Positions 24,501 through 36,500 of a DNA stretch of 60,656 nucleotides are shown here, in pieces. Made by a program: the position numbers and the translations under genes. Within the stretch, counting starts at the first letter, position 1, and each line of letters starts with the position of its first letter. Source of the stretch: Phoronis australis (taxonomy: Eukaryota > Phoronida > Phoronidae). The notes under the pieces were generated by a model that saw only the letters and a program-made list of their open reading frames with translations, was not told the DNA's origin and ran no database searches. The stretch is taken from positions 64,001 through 124,656 of the forward strand of contig NMRA01000747.1 of NCBI GenBank assembly GCA_002633005.1, read 5' to 3'.

Positions 24501-27500
24501 AACTCCGACCGAAATTACACTGCGTTCAAGTATATGCTGTTGAACTTCAAATTATTTTCGTTCTGGAATGTTCTCATTTATTTCTCCTTTGCTTGTTAAA
24601 ACAAATGAAATACCACTTTTTGCAGAGGATCAAGTGTACATGCCATCGGAAGAAGATTTGGAGGAATACGTCCTGAATGACAAGGGTAAAATAGCTACGG
24701 GAAACTCACAACAGATTGGCCAAAGGGCATGGAACTTTGGTCAGGCAAGTCTTTTTCTGAGAATCTTGTGCAGGTTTCTAGTGAACATGTCTCTGTCATG
24801 CCATCTAGCGTTCAGGCAACAAACCGGGGATACGTTTCATGAAAGTTACTTCGGACTAAAACAGAGATTTGGCCATTCGCTCCCATTCGCAATTGCAGAA
24901 TAATGGTTAGCCCAAGTGGTTTAGAGTACATCACGGTCTAGAAATGATTTATAGAAAGTATCTCATTAAATGGCAGTTTTGAGTATAATTTCACAGGCTT
25001 TGCACTTTCGCGCGAGTGACATTTAATTGTTGTTCAGAAATGGCTTTGTGGAGCATAAGACCAACTTTCTGTCTCAGGTTTAAAGTCACTTTTCAAGAAA
25101 CGGACATCAGGCCTCTCTCAGGTCAAGTGATTACACACGCCTGCCTCATTAAACTCGGAGCATGTTTTTCACCACCAGACAACCCCCCCAGATATCATGC
25201 CAGCAAGACATGACTTAAAAATCGACTGTGAACCACCAACGCTAAATGAAACTTCATTTGCTCTGAGACCAGACCATATCCCCCCAGAGGCAATACTGGC
25301 CGACATCCCTTCAACTGCAAAGTTATTGAACGACCTCTTCCACAAAGTATGGTAAGATGAAACCTTCTCAGACGATTGGAAAGAAGGACACCTAACAAAA
25401 TTACCCAAGAAAGGAGACCTTGGAAACTGTAACAGCCATCGAAGGATAACGCTGCTATCAATACCAGGGAAAGTATTTAGTAGGATATCCTACAACGAAT
25501 CAAGTTCAAGTGAGAAGAAAAACGTAGGGACCAACAAGCGGGTTTCAGGAAAGGCAGATCTTTCTCCGATCAGATAACAACGTTAAGAATCATTCTCGAA
25601 CAATCCATGGAATGGAACTCTCCCCTATTGATCAATTTTGTGGACTTTGAAAAGGCATATGACAGCCTCGACAAAAACTGGTTATGGAAGCTCATATGCC
25701 ATTATGGCATCCCAGAAAAGATATTGACATAGGTCAAAAACATCTAAGAAGGAAGTAACTGCCGTGTTCTTCATGACGGTGAAATGACAGACCCATTTGA
25801 AATTAGAACAGGAGCAAGGCTGTCTTCTGTCACCTTTTCTTTTCAACCTAGTAATAGACTGGACAATGAGAGAGGTGACAACAGGCAGAGGAAACGGAAT
25901 ACAATGGACCCTATGGACACAGCTGACGCACATGACATTGCACTACTCTCTCACACAGCAGGCCAAATGCGAAGGAAAACAGATGAACTGGACAGAACAG
26001 CAAGGAAGATTGGCCTTGTCATCAACAGTGGAAAAACAACAATTCTTAACTTAACCCCAGAGACAGAAACACCAATTGAAATAAATGGATCAATCCTGGA
26101 GGAAGTTGAACATTTCACATACCTTGGCAGCGAGATTGATAAAAAGGGGGGACCGAAGCTGACATACGAGCAAGAATTTCCAAAGCCAGAACTGCATTTT
26201 ACCAACTAATGAAAGTATGGAAAGCTAGGAAACTCTCGCTGAAAACAAAATTGAGGTTGCTCAACTCAAACGTGAAATCAGCACTGTTATATGGGTCAGA
26301 GACCTGGACAAACACAAAAACAAACTTCAAGAGACTGCAAAAACTTTTGTCAATTCATGCCTGAGAAAAATTTTGAGGATACAGTGACCAGAACGGATAA
26401 AAAATGAAGAATCGTGGTAAAGAACAGGACAGGACAGACACCAATGGACGCCGGATTGGACATACCCTAAGAAGACCAACAAGTAGCACTTCCAGACACG
26501 CATTTAAGTGGAACCCACAGGGTAAACAAAATAGAAGCAGACCACGAATGACCTGGAGAAGATGCATCACCGAAGACATGGAGAGGTTGAGATACTCATG
26601 GAGACAACTAGAAGGAATCGCCCAAAACAGAACAGAATGGAAATCTCTGATTCGTGGCCTATACCCGGGTAGGGGTGACGGACATTGATGATGATGTTTT
26701 TCACCATAGTTTTAAAAGTGATTTCTAATTCGATAGCACAAAAGTTTAAAGTAGGATCGAATTTTTATAATCATACCTTTGGTAAATGTGGAGATGATAA
26801 ATTTCCGTAGTACGAAGCGGGATCTTAGAGAGAAACCCCGGAGGAAGTTGTGAAATTTGTGGCGACTGAAGGACGAAAGTGATACTAGGGCCAGGGGCAG
26901 CTAGCTTAGAGTTTGACAAAGAGATGAGTTTCAATGAATTTTATCTCCCAAAGTGGTTGTAGGATCAACCCTGTGTTCTTATCTTCTTCTTTCTACATGT
27001 AGTTTGAAGAGCACGTTCTTCTCTGTGCTTCCTGGCTACTGGACAAGCGATCAGGCCTGCACTTGGAGATATCTCAGCGTGGGGACCCCGTTATGGTGTC
27101 GCGAGCAATCTCTTCTTTTGTAAGTTTAGTACGCTTTTACTCAATTATCTTCAGTCACAGTCCTCACTTGCATGGCATGGATATTTTGTCAAGTGTAACT
27201 GGGATATTTTCCATAGAGAATCTCTGAACTTAAAAGAACTCGGGCTCGGACTCGAAACGCAAGGTGGGATCAACAATTGGTCGGAATTCAAAACCAGTCG
27301 ACTGGGCTGCAAAACTAAAATGGCCGGTTAGAAAACGTTTTGTCCGGATTTCAAAATGCAATGGCCTCACCTCAAAAAATAGTTGGCTGATGGTGATAGC
27401 CAGTTGGCTAGTGATTTATTCGGCCATTGTGTGTGAGCATCGGCCAACCCGTTTTAGGTCCTGCCAATTTTTGAGTGCAGCCATTTGGTTTGAGGTACTG

Positions 27501-30500
27501 GACATCGCGTTTTGAGGTCCGACCACCAAGTTAGAACATTGGCCATTGGGTTTTGCAGTCCAGCCAGTTGTTTTTGAAGTCCGGGCAAGGTTTTTGCAGT
27601 CTGACCAATTGTTGATTGCCCCTTGAGACAACTACAACACAAAAACTTCTGTTCTGTCCAAGAAGTGAAATATGATTTAGACCACTTGCCTGGTATTATA
27701 TTGTTCCGTACTCAGATGCTGGAAGTGGTTTCTGGGCTTGCAAATAGCTGACATTTCATTATTGGCCGTGACAGGCCAACCAGTTTTAGTGGCTCGTCTC
27801 AGGCCGCACAATAGAGCTTCCGGTTCTTTCGGAGCCCCGAAACCCCTCCTGAAGTTTGACCAAAGAACATTTTGACACTAGTTTCTTANCTAGTTTTATA
27901 ACGGTAAATAGTCTAAATCAAAATTTGGTTTTTAGTGATGGAAGGTGGGCATCTACAGAGCGCTAGAGTATCAAAAAATCATTTTTGAGAAGGTTGGGGA
28001 ATCTTTTTAAAACTGAGTAAGCCGAGTGACCAGTCGCCTACTGTGCTTCGTATTCCATCAAGTGGTGATACAAACGGACCGCGGCTGTCATCTCAAGAAG
28101 CTATTGTCAAAATTTTACAATTTGTGTGATTTTTATGTCTAGACCATTAAGCACTGCCCCTTTATACACGTGTCTGTACTCTTATTGAAGTCTGGCATTT
28201 CGTCAGTTCAAAAGTTTTCATATTTATTGCTCAACTTCGTTTTTTTGCCGCGGAAAATGATTTACCAACCCTCAAAGTTATCTCAATGTACTGTACATTA
28301 TTATTTTTTCTCAACAGTGCAATGAAGCCGACAACGGGGGAATCTTGATTGGTAACTGGTCTGGTGATTACGAAGGGGGTACTAAGCCGACACTTTGGCT
28401 GGGAAGTGTGAAGATTCTCGACCAGTTCTGGAAAACGAAACAACCAGTGAAATACGGGCAGTGCTGGGTATTCTCTGGGATAGTGACTAGTGGTAATAAA
28501 CATTCATAACTAAACCAGTAAGCCCATAGCTAGTTTCAAAGGTCCTAATTAATGGTTAAACATACAATGCTTAAAGGACAGCCTAATAGGGCCGTCCCCA
28601 GGATTACACACCGCTAAAATTCTCCTTTGTTTCGGAGATAAAAAAGCTCGTTGTTTTTACCTTGATCTAGTTTTAGAATGTTAGCATCATGTGGTGTTTA
28701 CGAGACATGCCGCGCTGATGGGTGGCCGGGTTGTCACGCCCAGTCTCCATCCGAAAGGGCGTCATCTTCCGACTAATACCCTACAATATATTACTGTCCA
28801 TTCTTGAACGGTTGGATTGAAAAGGTCGCAATCAACGAGACGTTTAACGAATTTTAACCAAGTAGAAATGTTAGACTTTCGCACTGATCTACTGAAGTTA
28901 ATATAACCAGGAAATTTATTCAATATTGCAGTTTGTCGAACGCTTGGAATACCGTGTCGAAGTGTAACAAATTTTAGTTCAGCTCACGACACAAACGAAA
29001 GCACCACTATCGACCACGTCATCGATGAAGATGGAGAGCCTGTAAAAAACGAAAACTACGACTCAGTCTGGTGGGTTTCAAATTTCTAAAAACTTTTCCC
29101 GACACTCAAGTAAAAATTACTGGGAATACGCTATATCTTTTCTTGTTTACAGTTTTCTGTAATGTTTGACGACGTAGCACCAAAGGTAAAAAAGAGTGGG
29201 AAACCGTCTTCTGCACCCCCCAAAAAAACTAGTCAGTAAGACCACATAGTTACAGTTATCAAACTGGTCTCACGAGATGAAAATGATTTGTGAGCTTAGA
29301 TACCTATGTTATATTAGTAAATGGTTTTAATCAAAACTAAGTTTTTGTCATAAGTAGATATGGATTCATAACAGCTTTTCTAAAGTATGTCATTATTACG
29401 AGGTCCCTGATACGTACGTCTGTCCTTTGATAGATAAAACGCAGCGCGATAACATCCGCTATGAGGTGATGGTGACCGGCAAGCCGTGGAATATCGAGAT
29501 AGCTCCGTCTCGGACAACATTGCTTCCCCTCGGGCATATGAATTGATATGCCCCAGAGAGCAATCTATATATAATAATACCACTACCACTACTGATAGAT
29601 CTTTCCTCCGATATCTTCATCTCTTGTAAGACTAGTATGTTTTTACCTGGTTTCATATTCTGTCACCATCTGCTCACTTTGTTTACATGATCTGGGTTTA
29701 TATTTCCTGAAGCCAGTAATAGGTCCATATGAGGAATACTGATATCTGACGTCCGCCGGTGTAAATGGAAACTGATATTCCATGGCCAGTGAGTCAGCAT
29801 TCGCCTCATGACAGAAGTTATCGTACTGCATTGTAACCAGAGGACAAAAACAACTGTGGTAGTGAAATATCAAAGTGCATTATACCCTGTTATTCTAGGA
29901 ACTTCCATGTTTGGAATGACGTGTGGATGGCGCGTCCAGACTTGGAGTTTGGCTTTGGAGGTTGGCAGGCTATTGATGCCACTCCTCAAGAATTAAGCCA
30001 AGGTACGATTTTTTACGGGAAACCTATAATTAGGCGAGATTTTCAATGTTTATACGCAAATTCATATTTTTCTACCAGAAAAATGGATTTATGGTAAGTG
30101 GCTTTACGATTCTCATCATTGCGCGTTATTGCAACGCGAAATGACTTATTTTATATGTTTTGCACGAAGTGGTCTGCGTGGTGTTACTTGACAATAGTCT
30201 CTAAGTGATTCTTAGCATCGTTGATGAAGCAAGTGAGTCAATCGTTCAGTTATTCAAATAGATGGCAAATTTTTCACGACACCTGTTAAATGTGCCGCAA
30301 TCTAATTAAACGCTTTATTGATACCGGATGACAATGCGTGCGCATCCTAGAGCACAGAGTTGTGGTATACAATCTCCTGATCTTAAAGAGGCCTGGAACA
30401 CGATAATCAGACAAAGGTGCATTATTGAAAGTGGTTCTTTGCCACTGAAATAGAATTCAACCTACTCTCCAGGTATTTTCTTTTAGTTTCGAATTTCAAA

Positions 30501-33500
30501 AAAAAAACGATCTGTCAACTGCTCCCCACTTCGTCGATTTTTCGCCTACAGGGCAAATCATGTCCCCTTATTTGGTATGGCAAGACATGAACACAACACA
30601 TTTCCCCTATATGGAATATGTGACCTTTGACCTCAAGCTACTTCAAACAACTGACTGTGAGCGCATGTGCACATTTATCATAAATGGGAGGGAGATTAAA
30701 AACTGTGTGGTAACCACAGTTTCTCCTTCACGCGTATTTCAATAATGATGAATTTTGTGATTTGTTCTAAAATTTTCTCACAAGGGAAAGTGAATTACTC
30801 TGTGATAGACGTTGTGAGATAGTACTTTCATCAGGAATTGTTTGAGAAATATGTTTATTGAGTTTTCGCGTTCCATGCCTCATTAAATTCAGAAAGTATC
30901 ACGCAAGCGATCGTGTGCTCACCTTAGCTGCAAGCAGTTGATCTACAATAAATACTCTTTGTTCACACATACATGTATATGTAATAAACGAAACTTCCGG
31001 GTGCTTCAGTGAAATGTCACTAAAAATTAAATGACACATACAGTTGGTACAACTACGTATGCTGGCAGTGTTATTTAGGGTGACAGCGATCCTTTAGTAT
31101 ACGCGACTTCTCTTGATATCAATATAAACGTTAACGCCAATTGCTATTCTAGCTAGACGTTTGTTCCATAGAAGCGAAAGCGAAAGTTCTAGCAAGACCA
31201 GGCAGAATCACGCGAGTACCAATTGCGACTAGGCTATCGAAACCTTACTAGCACTCCCTAGTAAAACAGCGGTCACTGAAGTGATTGATCGGTATGGTTG
31301 GAATGTTGAATTATGGGATATAGAATTCAGAGTTTCTGTTCCATAAGCGAAGATATCTTCGTGGGTGTGTTGGGTCTACAGAGCGCAGTCCCGATAGCTT
31401 CTTTGCAATTTGCGGGAACCAATGATTTGTAAAAGCTTTACATATGTCTGCAGGTGTGTACTGTGCTGGGCCTTCTCCGCTGAACGCCATCAAGAAGGGT
31501 TTGGTGGACATAAGCTATGATACAAAGTTTATATTTGCGGAAGTTAACGCCGACAGAATACGATGGATGAAGAAAAAGGACGGCAGTTACGACAGACTTT
31601 CGCGGGGCAAATACTACGAGAGAGCGTGCGTATATCATTGACAAACATTGCGATTGCCTTTCACACTGTTTCACTATCACGTTGCTTGCTTTAACACCAT
31701 TTCAAGATAGATAGCGGTCTTTAACGAGATACACAAACGGAAGATAAGCCAATGTCAATCATTCAATTCCAGTTATTTGATACATTCTGGGCGTCAATCA
31801 ATCAAGTGGATTTTTGACATTCTGTGACAACGGGAGTTGCCAGTTAATCACTGGTGTGTACATTTAATATTAAAAAATGAATAATGAAGGTAATCTTGAG
31901 TTAGTAGTTCTCAATCAGTTACTCGTCTATCAGTGCCGGGTTTATAATGTAAGGTATCTGTAGTCAGTCATAAGTCCGGCGGCCCTGACAGTTTGAGTTA
32001 CTTCCGGTCGCCATTTCGTTACCGTTGCCACGATTGCCGATCCCCTTACACCACTATCTTTGTCAAATGAAAACTCTATCTTATTCCTCCCCTCAGTAGC
32101 CTCAATTTCGCCTAACGTAGCATCAGGCTTTACGAATGAGAGGGACCCAGGTCATTCATTGGTTATGCGACACAGTTCTCTACAATATAAAATCTCGAAA
32201 CTGGACATAAGCGCCATGTAAAAATCGTTCTATTCTTTCTAGTGTTGGTACTTCGGTGAAGACGAAGACGCCTCATGTCGACCGAGGACTGGATAACATT
32301 ACGCTCGAGTACAAGTTCAAGGAAGGCACAGACGAGGAAAGAGCTGCAGTGTACATGGCAGCACGCAAGGCCGAGTCCGAGTACCCCATCTATGAACACA
32401 CAGCAGAGGTAAGGCTTGTGTTGTCTCGACTCGCGTTGGAATGTAAAAGAACGCGTATGGCGTAGCAACATAAGCAAATATTGAGTCTAAGTCGCAACAC
32501 TTTGAGCAGAGCCCACTGCAGTCAGTCGGCCACTTACGTGCCTAGGCATTCCAAATAGGAAAGCTGAAGAGTCTTCCGTGTATGGAACTGTTAGTTGCAG
32601 ACATTTCTTCATTTTGCTACAGATATCTTTAAGCTGCTTTATCCCCAAAATTATCCGGTTATTATCGCCGTCCAAATAATTCACCTTAAATCAGGTATGC
32701 AACTTAAACAGTGACATGCAAAATAGTGCAAATTTAGAGTAATGAAATTATTTGTGAACTTTGGGTTAACATGAGTAGTTGCATAGATCTAAATTTCAAT
32801 AGTAATCATAATAATAACTTTTGCAAGGGCACAACACCATTGATCAGTTTGCCGCCATTGATATGAACGAAAATCGCTCAGAAACCGGCGCAAACATCGC
32901 GGGAAGTCGTCGCGATTCCTGCTTTTGGTATTAATTTCTCAATTGTTGCTCACTGCGGTAATTCTTCGCCAAACTGTTACCTTGGTCCTGATCTTTTTCA
33001 CCATCAAGAGCAAAAAAGTTGATCGAACCCTTTCCAAGCCTCCTGGGTTATGAACGTGGTCGGGCCGATAGCTTTTAATTTGTACTGGATCAACTGAGGG
33101 AGAGGGCGGGTAGACAAAGGGTGGAAGAGCACGAATCCATGACAATAATGATGGAAAAGGGGGATGAAAACAAGGGTGTGAGTGAGACAACGAAAAGACA
33201 GAGATGAAAAAAACGTCTGTCAAGAATCTCAGCAGTATGTTAAGACGTTTCTTAGAGGAGGCAATGTGGCCTGGTTGATAAGTGCCCGCTTTCTTTACTT
33301 GAGGTCGTGGGTTCAAGCCCCACCATGTCACACTGCTAAACCCTTGAGCCAGGTTTCTAGCTCCTCAGCTCGGTTTTAACCATATATTAATAAAGCATAA
33401 AATATTTCCAGGTGATCAGTGCAATGGGCACACATGCGAGGCCTGCGCACGTCTGGTACAACGTGTATCAGACCGCCTGCAATTATTATTTTTAAGACGT

Positions 33501-36500
33501 TTCTTAGCTTCCAAGTCCATCAATCATATCCAAGGTTTTAGATTCGAATTGGTTATATCCGAGTTATCCTTCATGTTTCTTTCTATCTCTCTTCACTAGG
33601 ATGTGGTGGTAGAGATAGTGGAAAGAGATCACATATTGATTGGAAGTCCATTTGATATCACGGTCAAGTTGACCAATGAAAGCCAAGAGAGGCGGGTCGT
33701 ATCCGGCCACATCAAAGCTTTTGTGGCGCGATATACTGGTGTTGTTCTGGACGAGATCGTGAGGAGAAATCATGATGACGTGGTACTGGAGCCCGGCGAA
33801 AGTAAGTGTGCATTCAACCACTGTAATCTGTAGTAAAAAATGTGCCATTAAATATGCATCAAAATGATTTTCTGAGAGAGGCATTCATCAGATAACATGC
33901 GGCACGTTAGCAATTAGATTATCTACTGAACCAGACTGACTGGGAACCTAAAACGTGTGTAAATCGCCAAGCCACCTGAGCTAAAATGCGTGTGGAAATT
34001 CTAAATAATTCTACATTTTCTTGCTTAGATTAATTTGCTAATATTAACTCTATAGCTGAACGTTGGTACGAAATAATGATCTGACCAGATCTGGGGCCAG
34101 AGAAACCATCGCCTACCTTATAGATAATTCGATCCTTGTTTTGTGAGATACGGTAGGTAGGGTATCACTTCCTAATTGCAATGTTCCATTGAAGTTGTTC
34201 CCACGGGTCCACCCCAAATCAGTACATCTAAGCCTTATTTTGACGCTCTTAAGGTGCATTTATGTCTTCTCCACATGACAAGGTAACGCTAACGGCATAA
34301 TAGCAAACAAAGAATGATGGCGGTGCTGCATGATTCCCGGCGTGCGTTCAGTAGACGCTAGGACCTACGCTAGGACCTAGCTAAAATCTAGTCAAAGTCA
34401 CGTGTTCTCATTTAAAATACACGGCAATATCTCACGTAATCTCGTGAAGTCTTGCTTTTTAGCGAGGTCCTAGCGTTACTGAACGGGAGGCTGGTCTCTA
34501 GTTTTTATATGAGTCACGGCTCGATTTTTGAACAGCGTTTCAGACTGATAATGTATTTTAATAGGCAAAGAGCTGACTGTTGATGTAACATTTGACGACT
34601 ACTACTCCAAGCTTGTTGAACAAGCCAGCATAAANNNNNNNNNNNNNNNNNNNNNNNNNNNNNNNNNNNNNNNNNNNNNNNNNNNNNNNNNNNNNNNNNN
34701 NNNNNNNNNNNNNNNNNNNNNNNNNNNNNNNNNNNNNNNNNNNNNNNNNNNNNNNNNNNNNNNNNNNNNNNNNNNNNNNNNNNNNNNNNNNNNNNNNNNN
34801 NNNNNNNNNNNNNNNNNNNNNNNNNNNNNNNNNNNNNNNNNNNNNNNNNNNNNNNNNNNNNNNNNNNNNNNNNNNNNNNNNNNNNNNNNNNNNNNNNNNN
34901 NNNNNNNNNNNNNNNNNNNNNNCTCGAAACTGGACATAAGCGCCATGTAAAAATCGTTCTATTCTTTCTAGTGTTGGTACTTCGGTGAAGACGAAGACGC
35001 CTCATGTCGACCGAGGACTGGATAACATTACGCTCGAGTACAAGTTCAAGGAAGGCACAGACGAGGAAAGAGCTGCAGTGTACATGGCAGCACGCAAGGC
35101 CGAGTCCGAGTACCCCATCTATGAACACACAACAGAGGTAAGGCTTGTGTTGTCTCGACTCGCGTTGGAATGTAAAAGAACGTGTATGGCGTAGCAACAT
35201 AAGCAAATATTGAGTCTAAGTCGCAACACTTTGAGCAGAGCCCACTGCAGTCAGTCGGCCACTTACGTGCCTAGGCATTCCAAATAGGAAAGCTGAAGAG
35301 TCTTCCGTGTATGGAACTGTTAGTTGCAGACATTTCTTCATTTTGCTACAGATATCTTTAAGCTCGCTTTATCCCCAAAATTATCCGGTTATTATCGCCG
35401 TCCAAATAATTCACCTTAAATCAGGTATGCAACTTAAACATTGACATGCAAAATAGTGCAAATTTAGAGTAATGAAATTATTTGTGAACTTTGGGTTAAC
35501 ATGAGTAGTTGCATAGATCTAAATTTCAAAAGTAATCATAATAATAACTTTTGCAAGGGCACAACACCATTAAGCAATTTGCCGCCATTGATATGAACGA
35601 AAATCGCTCAGAAACCGGCGCAAACATCGCGGGAAGTCGTCGCGATTCCTGCTTTTGGTATTAATTTCTCAATTGTTGCTCACTGCGGTAATTCTTCGCC
35701 AAACTGTTACATTGGTCCTGATCTTTTTCACCATCAAGAGCAAAAGATTTGATCGAACCCTTTCCAAGCCTCCTGAGTTATGAACGTGGTCGGGCCGATT
35801 GCTTTTAATTTGTGCTGGATCAACTGAGGGAGAGGGCGGGTAGACAAAGGGTGGAAGAGCACGAATCCGTGACAATAATGATGGAAAAGGGGAATAAAAA
35901 CAAGGGTGTGAGTGAGACCACGAAAAGACAGAGATGAAAAAAAGTCTCTCAAGAGTCTCAGCAGTATGTTAAGACGTTTCTTAGAGGAGGCAATGTGGCC
36001 TGGTTGATAAGTGCTCGCTTTCTTTACTTGATGTCGTGGGTTCAAGTCCCACCATGTCACACTGCTAAACCCTTGAGCCAGGTTTCTAGCTCCTCAGCTC
36101 CTTTTTAACCATATATTAGTAAAGCATAAAATATTTCCAGGTGATCAGTGAAATGGGCACACATGCGAGGCCTGCGCACGTCTGGTACAACGTGTATCAG
36201 ACCGTCTGCAATTATTATTTTTAAGACGTTTCTTAGCTTCCAAGTCCATCAATCATATCCAAGGTTTTAGATTCGAATTGGTTATATCCGAGTTATCCTT
36301 CATGTTTCTTCCTGTCTCTCTTCACTAGGATGTGGTGGTCGAGATAGTGGAAAGAGATCACATATTGATTGGAAGTCCATTTGATATCACGGTCAAGTTG
36401 ACCAATGAAAGCCAAGAGAGGCGGGTCGTATCCGGCCACATCAAAGCTTTTGTAGCGCGATATACTGGTGTTGTTTTGGACGAGATTGTGAGGAGAAATC

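Noticed and set aside
30560-30745. Possible extra transglutaminase exon
   Set aside because: Its translation does not fit the transglutaminase core, exon 8 already joins exon 9 in phase, and it contains the stop.
34514-35206. 230-codon minus-strand frame
   Set aside because: Most of it is the run of N; the rest is antisense to transglutaminase exons.
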